From the NCBI GenBank assembly GCA_020186115.1, contig WSYJ01000138.1:682001-746000 (forward strand): DNA of 64,000 nucleotides, written 5' to 3'. Source of the DNA: Histomonas meleagridis (taxonomy: Eukaryota; Parabasalia; Tritrichomonadida; Dientamoebidae). Each line of letters begins with the position of its first letter. Positions within the stretch are counted from its first letter, which is position 1. A program made the position numbers and the translations under genes. The notes under the pieces were generated by a model. That model was not told the origin of the DNA, made no database searches, and worked only from the letters and a program-made list of their open reading frames with translations. This document shows, piece after piece, positions 21,585 to 29,713 of the stretch.

Positions 21585-22080
21585 AGTAAAATTTAAATTT
21601 TTTATTATTACATTTAAAATGCTTTCATAGCTTTTGATGTATATTTATTATATGCAAACGAAATTCATTTATTCGTTGTGTATCCCATTATGTTTGCACT
21701 GTTAAGATTAAATTAGCGATTTTTTATAATTAATGCAAGTATAGTAACATTTGTTATATTCTGAAAAATAAAGTATATTTATTAAATTAAGTGTCTGATA
21801 AAATCATTAAGATTTTTTTGTTGTTTGTATATGATAAATTTAGAATTTTGTAGAAAAGAAAATTTTAAAAATTGATTCTACATATAAAAGATCAATTTGA
21901 TAATAAAAGCATGGATCAAATATATCGCTCCTTCAATAATTTGTTGAATTTTTTGATAAAAAACAAAATTCTCTTGAAATAAAGTTAATTAAAATCTTAG
22001 ATAATTAAAACATCTTCATTATTATTTTATATTTATTATATATTCGAAATTACTTTTTCTAAATTTAAGTATCAGCAAAT
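21585..22080. other. no gene seen
   Basis: About 500 bp between convergent MPP-beta and BspA-like copy B; A+T-rich. Possible faint DUF3447 N-terminal remnant near 21860-21990, too degenerate to annotate. Confidence 0.45.
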
Positions 22081-24088
22081 TTATAAATTCGATGGGATTT
22101 TATTATCTTCTTTGAAGTCATCTGCAAATGGATCTTCATCTATATATTGAGCATTTGTACTTACAGTTCAGTTATTCATAGAAATATCTTTGTTGTTCCA
22201 ATTCATTTCTTCGATATTACTTTCTTCATCTAAACTCATATTCTTTTGTCTTTTAACAATGAAAACAACAATTAAAGTAATAATTAAAATTACCACAATT
22301 CCTACACAAACACCAACAATAATGATAGTTGTGTTATTATTTCTTGTTTCATCATTATTATTCTCATTTTGCTTTAATAATGTGAAAAAATCAGAATAAT
22401 ATGATAAATAAGCAGAATATTGAATTACAATATATTCATAGTATATTAGTAATGTATTAATCATTGCAAATGTTGAATTTACAAAAGATACTGTAACAGT
22501 GTTTGAGGTAATGTTGTTTAATGCAATTGTTTCTGTGATAAAAACAAAATGTGTTAAAATCATAGAACGTGATATTGTCATTTCAAAGTTAAAAGAACTT
22601 GTAAATGTATTTGATTGTGTGAATTTATTTGATTTTGTATATGTATTTGATTTTGTAAATATATTTGATTTTGTAAATGTCTTTGATTTAGTATATGTAT
22701 TTGATTTTGTAAATGTATTTGTACCAGGAATACAAATATCAATCGTCGTTCCCTTTGTTACAATTAACCCACCAAATGTTTCTTCTTCATATAAATCTAA
22801 TGTCATCACTGTCGTTGCAGGGACATCATAAAAAAGCTGTGTCCCATAAGTTGGTCCTGTCTTACCATAAAAATATATGCATTTAAGACTAGTACAAGAG
22901 TAAAATACACATGTACCTAAAGTTTGAACGTTTTCTCCAATATAAATTATTTCCATATTTATATTTAGTTTTAACGAATAATCATTAAGAATAGTCACTG
23001 AATTTGGAATAACCAAATATAAAATATTATAACATGAGCGAATACCAGAAGTTGCGATTGAAGTAATTGTGGGCGCAATCTCAAAAGTTTCATTTGGAAG
23101 TCCTGCTGGATAACAAATTAATTCAGTAATATTCTTATTATATAGAATTCCATCGTCATTTAAATTAGAGAAATATTCATTATCTTTGGAAACATTAATA
23201 AACATAAGACTTGTACAACCAATAAATGGTCTCCATCCAATTGTTGTTACAGACTTTGGAATTGTTATATTCTTTAACAAATTACACTCTTCAAAAATCC
23301 ATCTTCCCAACGTGACGACATTTTTCTCCTAAAATAGCAGTTTCTAAGCTTGTGCATTGAACGAAAGATGATTCACCAATTGAAATTACTGAGTTTGGAA
23401 TTATAATTTCTTTTATACTAGAACAATACATAAATACCCTATCTCCAATTTCGATTATATTTTTACCAAAATTAACTGTCTGCAATTGACTGCAATAATA
23501 AAATGAATAATCTCTTAAATAAAGAACCGAATCTGCAATTTCAACAGATTCTAATAAACTCCAAGAAGAAAATGCATTCGAAGGAACTTCCGTTATACCT
23601 TCTCCAATTATAATATGTTTTGTCACACTTTTATAATCTTGTGTGAAATCAGCTGAAGTAGATATTTCAAGTGTTTCAGTTTCATTAACAAAAGTTTCAC
23701 ATGAAATCATTAAAAATATATTAAAAGTTAATAGTGTTAACCCATATTTATTAATATCTTTTACGCACACACAGGGTGTATGAGTTTCTAGCAATATTTT
23801 TTTAATTTGATCGAATAGTAGTAAAATAATAACAATGAATAAAATAATGTTTTTTAATAAAGATGTGAATTTACTTGATTTGTTACTTAGATGGAAACTA
23901 AGATCAGGTATGCTAATAAATAATTTGAAAGTATTGATCCTTTGATACATGTTAAAAAATGAAATACTTTTATCACATTTGTAATTTTGAATTAAAATTT
24001 CAGGATATGAACTTGACTCTTCATTAAAGTTATGTGTATAACATGAGCATAAAACAAGTAATATGAAATTCATACTTTGGCTTACCAT
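22081..24088 (-). pseudogene. BspA-like leucine-rich repeat surface protein, copy B, frameshift plus nonsense codon
   Basis: Inverted relative of copy A with the same order: divergent N-terminal part with a hydrophobic segment (IILFIVIILLLF), BspA/TpLRR repeats, Ser/Thr hexapeptides, transmembrane helix (IIIVGVCVGIVVILIITLIVV) and acidic tail. Two breaks are seen. An extra base in the T5 run 23321-23325 (A5 on the coding strand) shifts the frame inside the LRRs, where copy A has four. A TGA at 22168-22170 ends the tail 28 codons before the stop at 22081-22083, which ends the same tail motif (EDPFADDFKE) as in copy A. ATG at 24088. Confidence 0.8.
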
Positions 24089-24447
24089 ACAGATAAAAGG
24101 CTACGCAGGGATTTCTGAATTCAGAAAATTGAATCAATTTATTATTAGAATAAAATAACTTTTTTAAGTGAAATTTGAACCAAACGTTTTTACACATTTG
24201 CTTATGAAATCAGCGCAACGACACATTCCCTATCGTTTAGGAATTTGGTCACTTTTCGTCTTTGCTACGTGCATTATAATCTTGAATTCAAAGGAACCTA
24301 ACCAAGGCTTAGAACAAATCCAGCCCATATACAAGCTCGACTTTTTATAATATTTTATTTTCTGAATCATATATAACACAAAGAAATGAAGTTGGAATCA
24401 AAAAAAATCAACAAGCTGAAAAAAGCATTCAATTTACGATAAATAAA

Positions 24448-24852
24448 ATGCATACTGAAGATTTAAAGAAACTAAAACACTTAGAAGAAACATATATACC
24501 ATGTCAAACAGATGCCCTTCAATCAAATATTGTTAAAGTGCGTGATGAAGCAACTCAACAGAAGGAGCGAACAAAATTTACCGAAATACCAATTCTTGAA
24601 AATGATATTGCTGATAATATGTTATGGTTTCAAATGCGAGAAGTCGAAGCTCGGAAAGATGAGATCGAAAAGTTGGAAAAGAAAAAGAAAAGAACTCGAG
24701 CCACTAAAGCAAAGAATCGAAGAAATACAGAGACAATTACAAGAACAACAAACACAATGATATCGAAATTATTTGTTCATGAAAAAAACTTCAACACGCG
24801 AAAAGATAAGGTATTTGAAAGAGCATTTTCACAATTTAATGGAACCAATTAG
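24448..24852 (+). CDS. coiled-coil protein, probably frameshifted
   Basis: 134-codon ORF from ATG at 24448. Residues about 65-90 are a charged coiled coil (VEARKDEIEKLEKKKK). Near 24690, in an A-rich run, coiled-coil character moves to the next frame (ELEPLKQRIEEIQRQLQEQQ, stop near 24760), while the original frame becomes Arg/Thr-rich. This suggests a one-base slip and a decayed gene. A 48-codon ORF with one hydrophobic segment (24204-24350) sits upstream and may be unrelated. No family recognised. Confidence 0.35.
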   Translation: MHTEDLKKLKHLEETYIPCQTDALQSNIVKVRDEATQQKERTKFTEIPILENDIADNMLWFQMREVEARKDEIEKLEKKKKRTRATKAKNRRNTETITRTTNTMISKLFVHEKNFNTRKDKVFERAFSQFNGTN

Positions 24853-24863
24853 TATAAAAAATT

Positions 24864-25110
24864 TTAATTGGCACCTTCTTTTTCATTTAGTAATTTAATT
24901 ATTTCCGTATAACCTTTTTTAGAATCTGCAATAATACTTGCTGTACAAATATTTTAAATAATTTCCAAATATTATTTTGGAATTCTAAATTATGAAAATA
25001 AACATTAAATAAAATAAATATCTTTCATATTAATATATCCCTTTTTGTTTATGAGGTAATTGAATTTCAGATGCATCCATTTGCGTTTAGTGTTTTCGTA
25101 TTTAATAATT
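24864..25110 (-). pseudogene. ankyrin-array 3' remnant
   Basis: One and a half degenerate ankyrin units (ADSKKGYTEIIKLLNEKEGAN and a preceding piece) separated by a spacer of about 75 nt with the same conserved AATAATATTTGGAAATTATT core as in the 42-47-kb array. Nothing of the N-terminal domain is left upstream. Confidence 0.6.
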
Positions 25111-25369
25111 TTTTGAAACAATGATTAGAACATATTTTTGTTTATTTTTAGAATCAAAATGTTTTAGATGTTTTAAGTACCATATGAACAAATCAATAAA
25201 TGTTTTCTTTTTATGAAGGCACCAAAATAATTTCAAGTTATTTTATGAACAATATGGAATTAATTCTTATTCAATACGTAGATAATCATTGCTTTGAAAG
25301 GTAAGAAAAATTTAAATGCACGTTTAAAGAATTTCAACACTTTCATTCAACTTTAATTTATTTAGAAAA
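25111..25369. other. no gene seen
   Basis: Intergenic sequence downstream of RPC3; no feature recognised. Confidence 0.4.
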
Positions 25370-26845
25370 TCACATTTCAGAAAACAGAATGAACACACGT
25401 AGCGCGTCGATATATGCAACGTTGTAGCAGCACAGATACTTTTCCTTCTTTTCGTTTGCTTTTGTCGCTGTTAAGTTTCCCACTGCGGCTTGTTCGTTCG
25501 CTTCATACTCCTCATGCAGTGCCATTATCTTTGCCAAGAATTTCCTTGCGTGTTCACCAATGATCGTTGTGTATGCTTTGATCACTGCAGATTCATCATA
25601 TCTCCAAACGAAGATACTCTTGGTGTTGATTGTCTTGTCAGCGCTGTTTCTTGGTACCATTTGCATCTGTGCAAATCCGAGTCTTGCAAGTGTAAACATT
25701 GAACTTCTTGCATCTTTTTCTGATAATAACGCACCTGTCTCAACCTGATGTGTATCAGCGACTCCTAATGACCTTAAGTAGTTGAAACACCTTCGATGAT
25801 AAGGTGAGATGCATTGTTCAAGAAATGCTTCAACATATAACAATTGTGCATTACGAATAGATTTGGCAGTGGTAACATCCCAATATGATCCATCACCTGG
25901 CTTTAATAAATAGAGTTGAGATGCAGCAATCTCATCTAAATCGTCAAAAAGTTGCTCTCTTTTATCAACAGAAATAACGGCCATTAACCGTTGATATTCG
26001 AGTCGGGGTACCCCAACGATTTCTCCTCTCAAATCGTCATCGTTCTTTTTCATAGACCTTTGAAATTGCGAGTAATCAGATGCATTAGTTACATCAAGAA
26101 TTCCTTCAACAAGCTCTGTGTGGTTGTTTTTGAAAATGGATTGAGATAGTTGAACAATATATCGACCTCGAAGAAACGAACAAACAGATCCCCAGTTTAA
26201 TGTAAGAGTATATGCTTGTTCAAGAGGAGCAGAAACACTGGCTCCTGATGCATTAGGATCAACAGTAGGTGTGGTTTTCTTCTTGGAGAGATTGATGTTT
26301 TCAATTCTTCGATGTAATGAAAAAACATCATCTGTATTAAATGTAGAACTTTCAATAACACGACGCATGAGAAGCCCTCTCTTGAATAGCTCATTAGAAG
26401 CTTCAATAAATTCGGGTGTGGCATTGATTTGAATTGGTGTTAAATGATGTCTATTCTTTCTTGATCGTAATTCTTCATTCGGTATAATTTCGATAATTCC
26501 ATTTAGTAAAACAGTTTTTACAACATCGTTGTATTCTGGTTTCTTATAAACTGCATCGATTTGCTCTAGTAAAATAGATGGAGCTGAAAGAATAAGAGCT
26601 GGTAACGAATTGATTGATATATATTGACGAGGACCGTCTTGACTTACTGTAACAATCCCATGAACATACAAAGATAAGATTATTGTTTTTGTATCAACAA
26701 GAGGAATTTTTGTAACTTTAGATATAAAACCTAGAGGACATGGCCCAAACTCTGAGATTGAACTTGCAATGATGGAGGCTGGTTCACCAAATAACATTTT
26801 AATAACATCTATTATAAGTCTGTGTTTTGCCCCGGCTAAAGACAT
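25370..26845 (-). CDS. RNA polymerase III subunit RPC3 (RPC82/POLR3C-like)
   Basis: 491 residues from the ATG at 26845; the frame stays open 16 codons further but only to a GTG. The N-terminal segment HRLIIDVIKMLFGEPASIIASSISEFGPCPLGFISKVTKI..ILSLYVHGIVTV is the first winged helix of RPC82. Later winged-helix segments include LEQCISPYHRRCFNYLRSLG and MFTLARLGFAQMQMVPR. With RPC34 and RPC31 this subunit forms the initiation heterotrimer of Pol III, so it serves tRNA genes like the two in this window. It is divergent from INCENP, with 114 bp between the two starts. Confidence 0.75.
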   Translation of the reverse strand: MSLAGAKHRLIIDVIKMLFGEPASIIASSISEFGPCPLGFISKVTKIPLVDTKTIILSLYVHGIVTVSQDGPRQYISINSLPALILSAPSILLEQIDAVYKKPEYNDVVKTVLLNGIIEIIPNEELRSRKNRHHLTPIQINATPEFIEASNELFKRGLLMRRVIESSTFNTDDVFSLHRRIENINLSKKKTTPTVDPNASGASVSAPLEQAYTLTLNWGSVCSFLRGRYIVQLSQSIFKNNHTELVEGILDVTNASDYSQFQRSMKKNDDDLRGEIVGVPRLEYQRLMAVISVDKREQLFDDLDEIAASQLYLLKPGDGSYWDVTTAKSIRNAQLLYVEAFLEQCISPYHRRCFNYLRSLGVADTHQVETGALLSEKDARSSMFTLARLGFAQMQMVPRNSADKTINTKSIFVWRYDESAVIKAYTTIIGEHARKFLAKIMALHEEYEANEQAAVGNLTATKANEKKEKYLCCYNVAYIDALRVFILFSEM

Positions 26846-26950
26846 TTGAGGAACGCTTGAAAACGTTAAGAATACCCGTTTATTTAAGGGCACCCCAATT
26901 ATATTTCTGTCTTTGTACGTTTATGATTATCAAATCTTTAACGTACATAT

Positions 26951-26957
26951 CATTTGT
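26951..26957 (+). promoter_or_regulatory. initiator-like element of INCENP (TCATTTG)
   Basis: The Inr consensus of trichomonads (TCA-Y-T-W) is matched 2 nt before the ATG at 26960, the usual short distance. It lies in the divergent RPC3/INCENP promoter, which also carries a GGGCACCCC block at 26888-26896. Confidence 0.4.
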
Positions 26958-26959
26958 AA

Positions 26960-27556
26960 ATGTGCTCCAACTCTAACATTGAAAATGATATTGAGCAGCA
27001 CCTGAACTGGATGCAATCTCTTCTTAATGGTCCAGCTCCAGGGTCCTCACAAGATGTCAATTCATCATACGAATCACAAATTGATGACTTGATTGCATCA
27101 ATTCAAGCACCTGTTGAATCACGTCAACCACGTTTTAGTGAAGTATGCCAACAGTATACTAATCTTGCAAAGCAAGCATATCAGCAAAATGAAGATCAAT
27201 CTCATCTTGCTGAAGTTCAGGAAGATACTCGTCAATATAGAATCTCTGATCCAATAGACGATAGTGAGGATGAAAGCGATTGTGAAGAGTACTACGTAGA
27301 AGATGCAGAAAAAATTCGTGGTCAAGAAATCCCAGATTGGGCAAGAGCTGCTAACCTCCTTGTGGAACTTCAAAAGCAGCAATCTGTTGACCCAGATAAA
27401 ATATTTACTAATTTTGATAATACATGTGATTTATCTGCAATGTTTGAAAAGAAGAAGAGAACATTTAAAGTCCGTGGCGATAGCGGTTGGTGGGCAGCCG
27501 ATGGACTTACACGTGCCGAGGAAATAAACTATAAGAAGGCAGTAGGTTTAGCCTAA
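26960..27556 (+). CDS. inner centromere protein INCENP (IN-box)
   Basis: 198 residues. The C-terminal 75 residues (about 122-196) are a clear INCENP Aurora-binding IN-box: IPDWARAANLLVELQ, DPDKIF, CDLSAMF, then the basic KKKRTFKVRG and SGWWAADGLT..E..NYKKAVG. This segment binds and activates Aurora kinase in the chromosomal passenger complex at centromeres and the spindle midzone. The protein is very short compared with animal INCENP; the N-terminal half is acidic without a recognisable borealin/survivin-binding helix or a long single alpha-helix. Confidence 0.88.
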   Translation: MCSNSNIENDIEQHLNWMQSLLNGPAPGSSQDVNSSYESQIDDLIASIQAPVESRQPRFSEVCQQYTNLAKQAYQQNEDQSHLAEVQEDTRQYRISDPIDDSEDESDCEEYYVEDAEKIRGQEIPDWARAANLLVELQKQQSVDPDKIFTNFDNTCDLSAMFEKKKRTFKVRGDSGWWAADGLTRAEEINYKKAVGLA

Positions 27557-27691
27557 GATAGGTAATTTATTATTATTCCAAAACAATAATAATGATAATA
27601 CTTAAAAAGAATTTACGATCTAATTTTGATTTCAACAAACAATAATGGTTAAAAAAAAAATCTTCATTTAAAAATCAATTTATTTTAAAAA
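27557..27691. other. short convergent intergenic region
   Basis: 3' flanks of INCENP and the small hydrogenosomal gene; A+T-rich, no further feature. Confidence 0.4.
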
Positions 27692-27964
27692 TTATTTTAA
27701 TGGGATTTCTACATTTTGATACATTTTTTGTATTTGAACTTGACGTTTCAAAGCATCAATTTCGGAGTTCCTTTCTGCAGCGTATTTTTCCAATTGCTTT
27801 TGATCAGTGATCTTTGATCCTTCCTCATATATATGGTCACTCCATCTTGTGAAGAATTGTTTTGTTCCATTATCAATGAACTCTGCAGCTACATTCTTTG
27901 CAGCGTCGCGAATTGATCCCATTATTGTTTGACTGCTGAGTGCTCTTGTGATAGAAGATAGCAT
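27692..27964 (-). CDS. small protein with hydrogenosomal-type presequence
   Basis: 90 residues starting MLSSITRALSSQTIMGSI, which resembles the short Ser/Arg N-terminal presequences (MLSxxxR) of trichomonad hydrogenosomal proteins. The rest is helical and ends in a short coiled coil (EIDALKRQVQIQKMYQN). Family unknown; size and helicity recall small mitochondrial inner-membrane or assembly factors, but this is not evidence of function. It is divergent from the Tom22-like gene, with 105 bp between starts that include AGGGTGCCCT. Confidence 0.55.
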   Translation of the reverse strand: MLSSITRALSSQTIMGSIRDAAKNVAAEFIDNGTKQFFTRWSDHIYEEGSKITDQKQLEKYAAERNSEIDALKRQVQIQKMYQNVEIPLK

Positions 27965-28069
27965 TATAAGGTGAACTGACCGCTAATTCAAGGGTGCCCT
28001 AAAATTTCGATCACCCTTTTTGAGAAACGAAACTCAATTGACTCAATATAAAGCTAAGAAAATAATCAG

Positions 28070-28240
28070 ATGAAGGAAAACGTGTCCAAGGGTAGAAAAG
28101 TTTTAGAAAATATTTTTAATAAGATAAGTAATAGTGCATGGATTATCGCAACAACAGCATTGATGGTCGTTTACCCGATTGCGCTATCAATTCTTGATGA
28201 CAGATTTATTGAAGAACCTCATTTGGATGATACCGAATAA
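28070..28240 (+). CDS. small tail-anchored protein, Tom22-like
   Basis: 56 residues. A basic N-terminus (MKENVSKGRKVLENIFNKIS) is followed by one transmembrane helix with the pattern AWIIATTALMVVYPIALSIL and a short acidic tail (DDRFIEEPHLDDTE). The W..xTTALM..YP pattern with a proline in the membrane helix and the acidic trans-side tail match Tom22/Tom9 receptors of the mitochondrial/hydrogenosomal import pore. The acidic cytosolic receptor domain of yeast Tom22 is missing, as in plant and several protist versions. It neighbours a presequence-bearing gene. Assignment is motif-based. Confidence 0.5.
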   Translation: MKENVSKGRKVLENIFNKISNSAWIIATTALMVVYPIALSILDDRFIEEPHLDDTE

Positions 28241-28641
28241 TTTCAGCCTATTGTGAAAAGGATTATGTGGGCCATTGTTCATGATTGTATTTTTGTTTAT
28301 AATAAAATTTCAAAAAATCTATTTGCCATTGAAATTTTAGCAATTCTTGAACATTTCATTAAATCTCCATTACACTATTAAGATTTGTTCTTGGGTTTTA
28401 AGCAAAATTCTAAAATTTTGATATCTTAAAAGAAACATCAATTTCCATTTTTTTAATACTTATCACTTTGCTTACGTCATTCTTTTTTTCATGTCACACT
28501 AATGAATTAAATGAGTAAGGTAATTATTTTAAATTCCATCAATTTAATTTATAAAAAATGCAATTTTTAGAGAACTTAGAAGAACGCTTCCAAAACAAAT
28601 ACAAAAGAACACATTTTAAAAAGTTTATTGATGAAAAATTT
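28241..28641. other. no gene seen
   Basis: About 400 bp, A+T-rich, frames interrupted. Confidence 0.45.
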
Positions 28642-29151
28642 TCAGCAAAAGCAAATGCGCATAAAATAAATAATTGTTAAAGTATTTGAAAAGAGCATAA
28701 ACCCAAGGAACACCCAAAACAAAATGTGCGGGGTTGTGCACCTTGTATTCATGTAATCATCAAGCTGTTCATTAAATTCTTTGCTTGGATATGTTAAATT
28801 TAAGAAATTTGTAAGTTCAGTAAAATATTCTATATTGGTTTGACTTGTGTTTGTTAGAAGAATCTTATAAGATTCGCATTTTGATGGTTTTGTATCATCA
28901 AGCAAAATCGACGTAGTTACAAAACTTCCAAACGGAACGCATAAGCAAAATACCCATTGAAGGAGTGCACGTTTTTGAATTGTTTTCAGAGGATTTGGCG
29001 AGCGATCATCATTCCATTTTGGAGAACTTTTATTTAACTTCCCCCAATAAACACCTCCATAAATCAAGCGACAAATACATGATGTAGCGAAGAAAAATAT
29101 TGATAAAAATAAAAGGATCTTGCCTGGAGGGGTAGTGTTGAACGCCCTCAT
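28642..29151 (-). CDS. hypothetical multi-pass membrane protein
   Basis: 169 residues from the ATG at 29151 (MRAFNTTPPGKILL); the frame opens further upstream but without ATG. Three hydrophobic segments: about 12-30 (LLFLSIFFFATSCICRLIY), 60-82 (ALLQWVFCLCVPFGSFVTTSILL) and 145-168 (ILFWVFLGFMLFSNTLTIIYF). The loop between the second and third is Asn-rich with glycosylation sequons. No family recognised. An AACGGT box at 29194-29199 lies 43 nt upstream of the ATG. Confidence 0.55.
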   Translation of the reverse strand: MRAFNTTPPGKILLFLSIFFFATSCICRLIYGGVYWGKLNKSSPKWNDDRSPNPLKTIQKRALLQWVFCLCVPFGSFVTTSILLDDTKPSKCESYKILLTNTSQTNIEYFTELTNFLNLTYPSKEFNEQLDDYMNTRCTTPHILFWVFLGFMLFSNTLTIIYFMRICFC

Positions 29152-29713
29152 TTTGGACCCCTCCAATAAACTATACAAAATAAAAAAAAGCAAAACGGTC
29201 GATACGATACTTTTTCGATTGAGTTGTTTGAATAGTAATTACTATTCAAACATTCTAATTTCAACATGATCACCCAAATAAAATTTATTGCCTCTTACAT
29301 AATTCATTTGAAGTATGACAGAATGTAAAATTATATAATATTTGAGCGTAAACCACTTGATTTTAAAAAAGTTTCAAGTAAAAATAAAGCAGTTTTATTA
29401 ATTGCGATATTTTTATTATTGTTTTATATATATAATTATTTATAATTAAAAAACTGAAATTTTTACAGTATGAGTTTATCTTTAGATATAGAAATTATAT
29501 TTTATTTGCCAAATATCTAATATATCTAAATTACTTTTGGATAGCTGGAGAAAGAAAAATATTTCATTCTGGCAATCAAAGTTTTTAGGCAACAAATTAC
29601 AAGCTAAAAAAAGGATTTCATATGTGACAAATGTAATGTTCGCTTCTGATGTATCAAAACTTGAATTATTAAAAATGAAAAAATCGAAAATTTCTTTATT
29701 CTATTATAATAAA
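29152..29713. other. no gene seen
   Basis: About 560 bp. A short plus-strand frame around 29537-29830 runs antisense into the coiled-coil gene and has no ATG start, so it is not annotated. Confidence 0.45.

Noticed and set aside
28642..29193. Start of the membrane protein at 29193
   Set aside because: That codon is TTG; the first ATG is at 29151 and fits a membrane-protein N-terminus.
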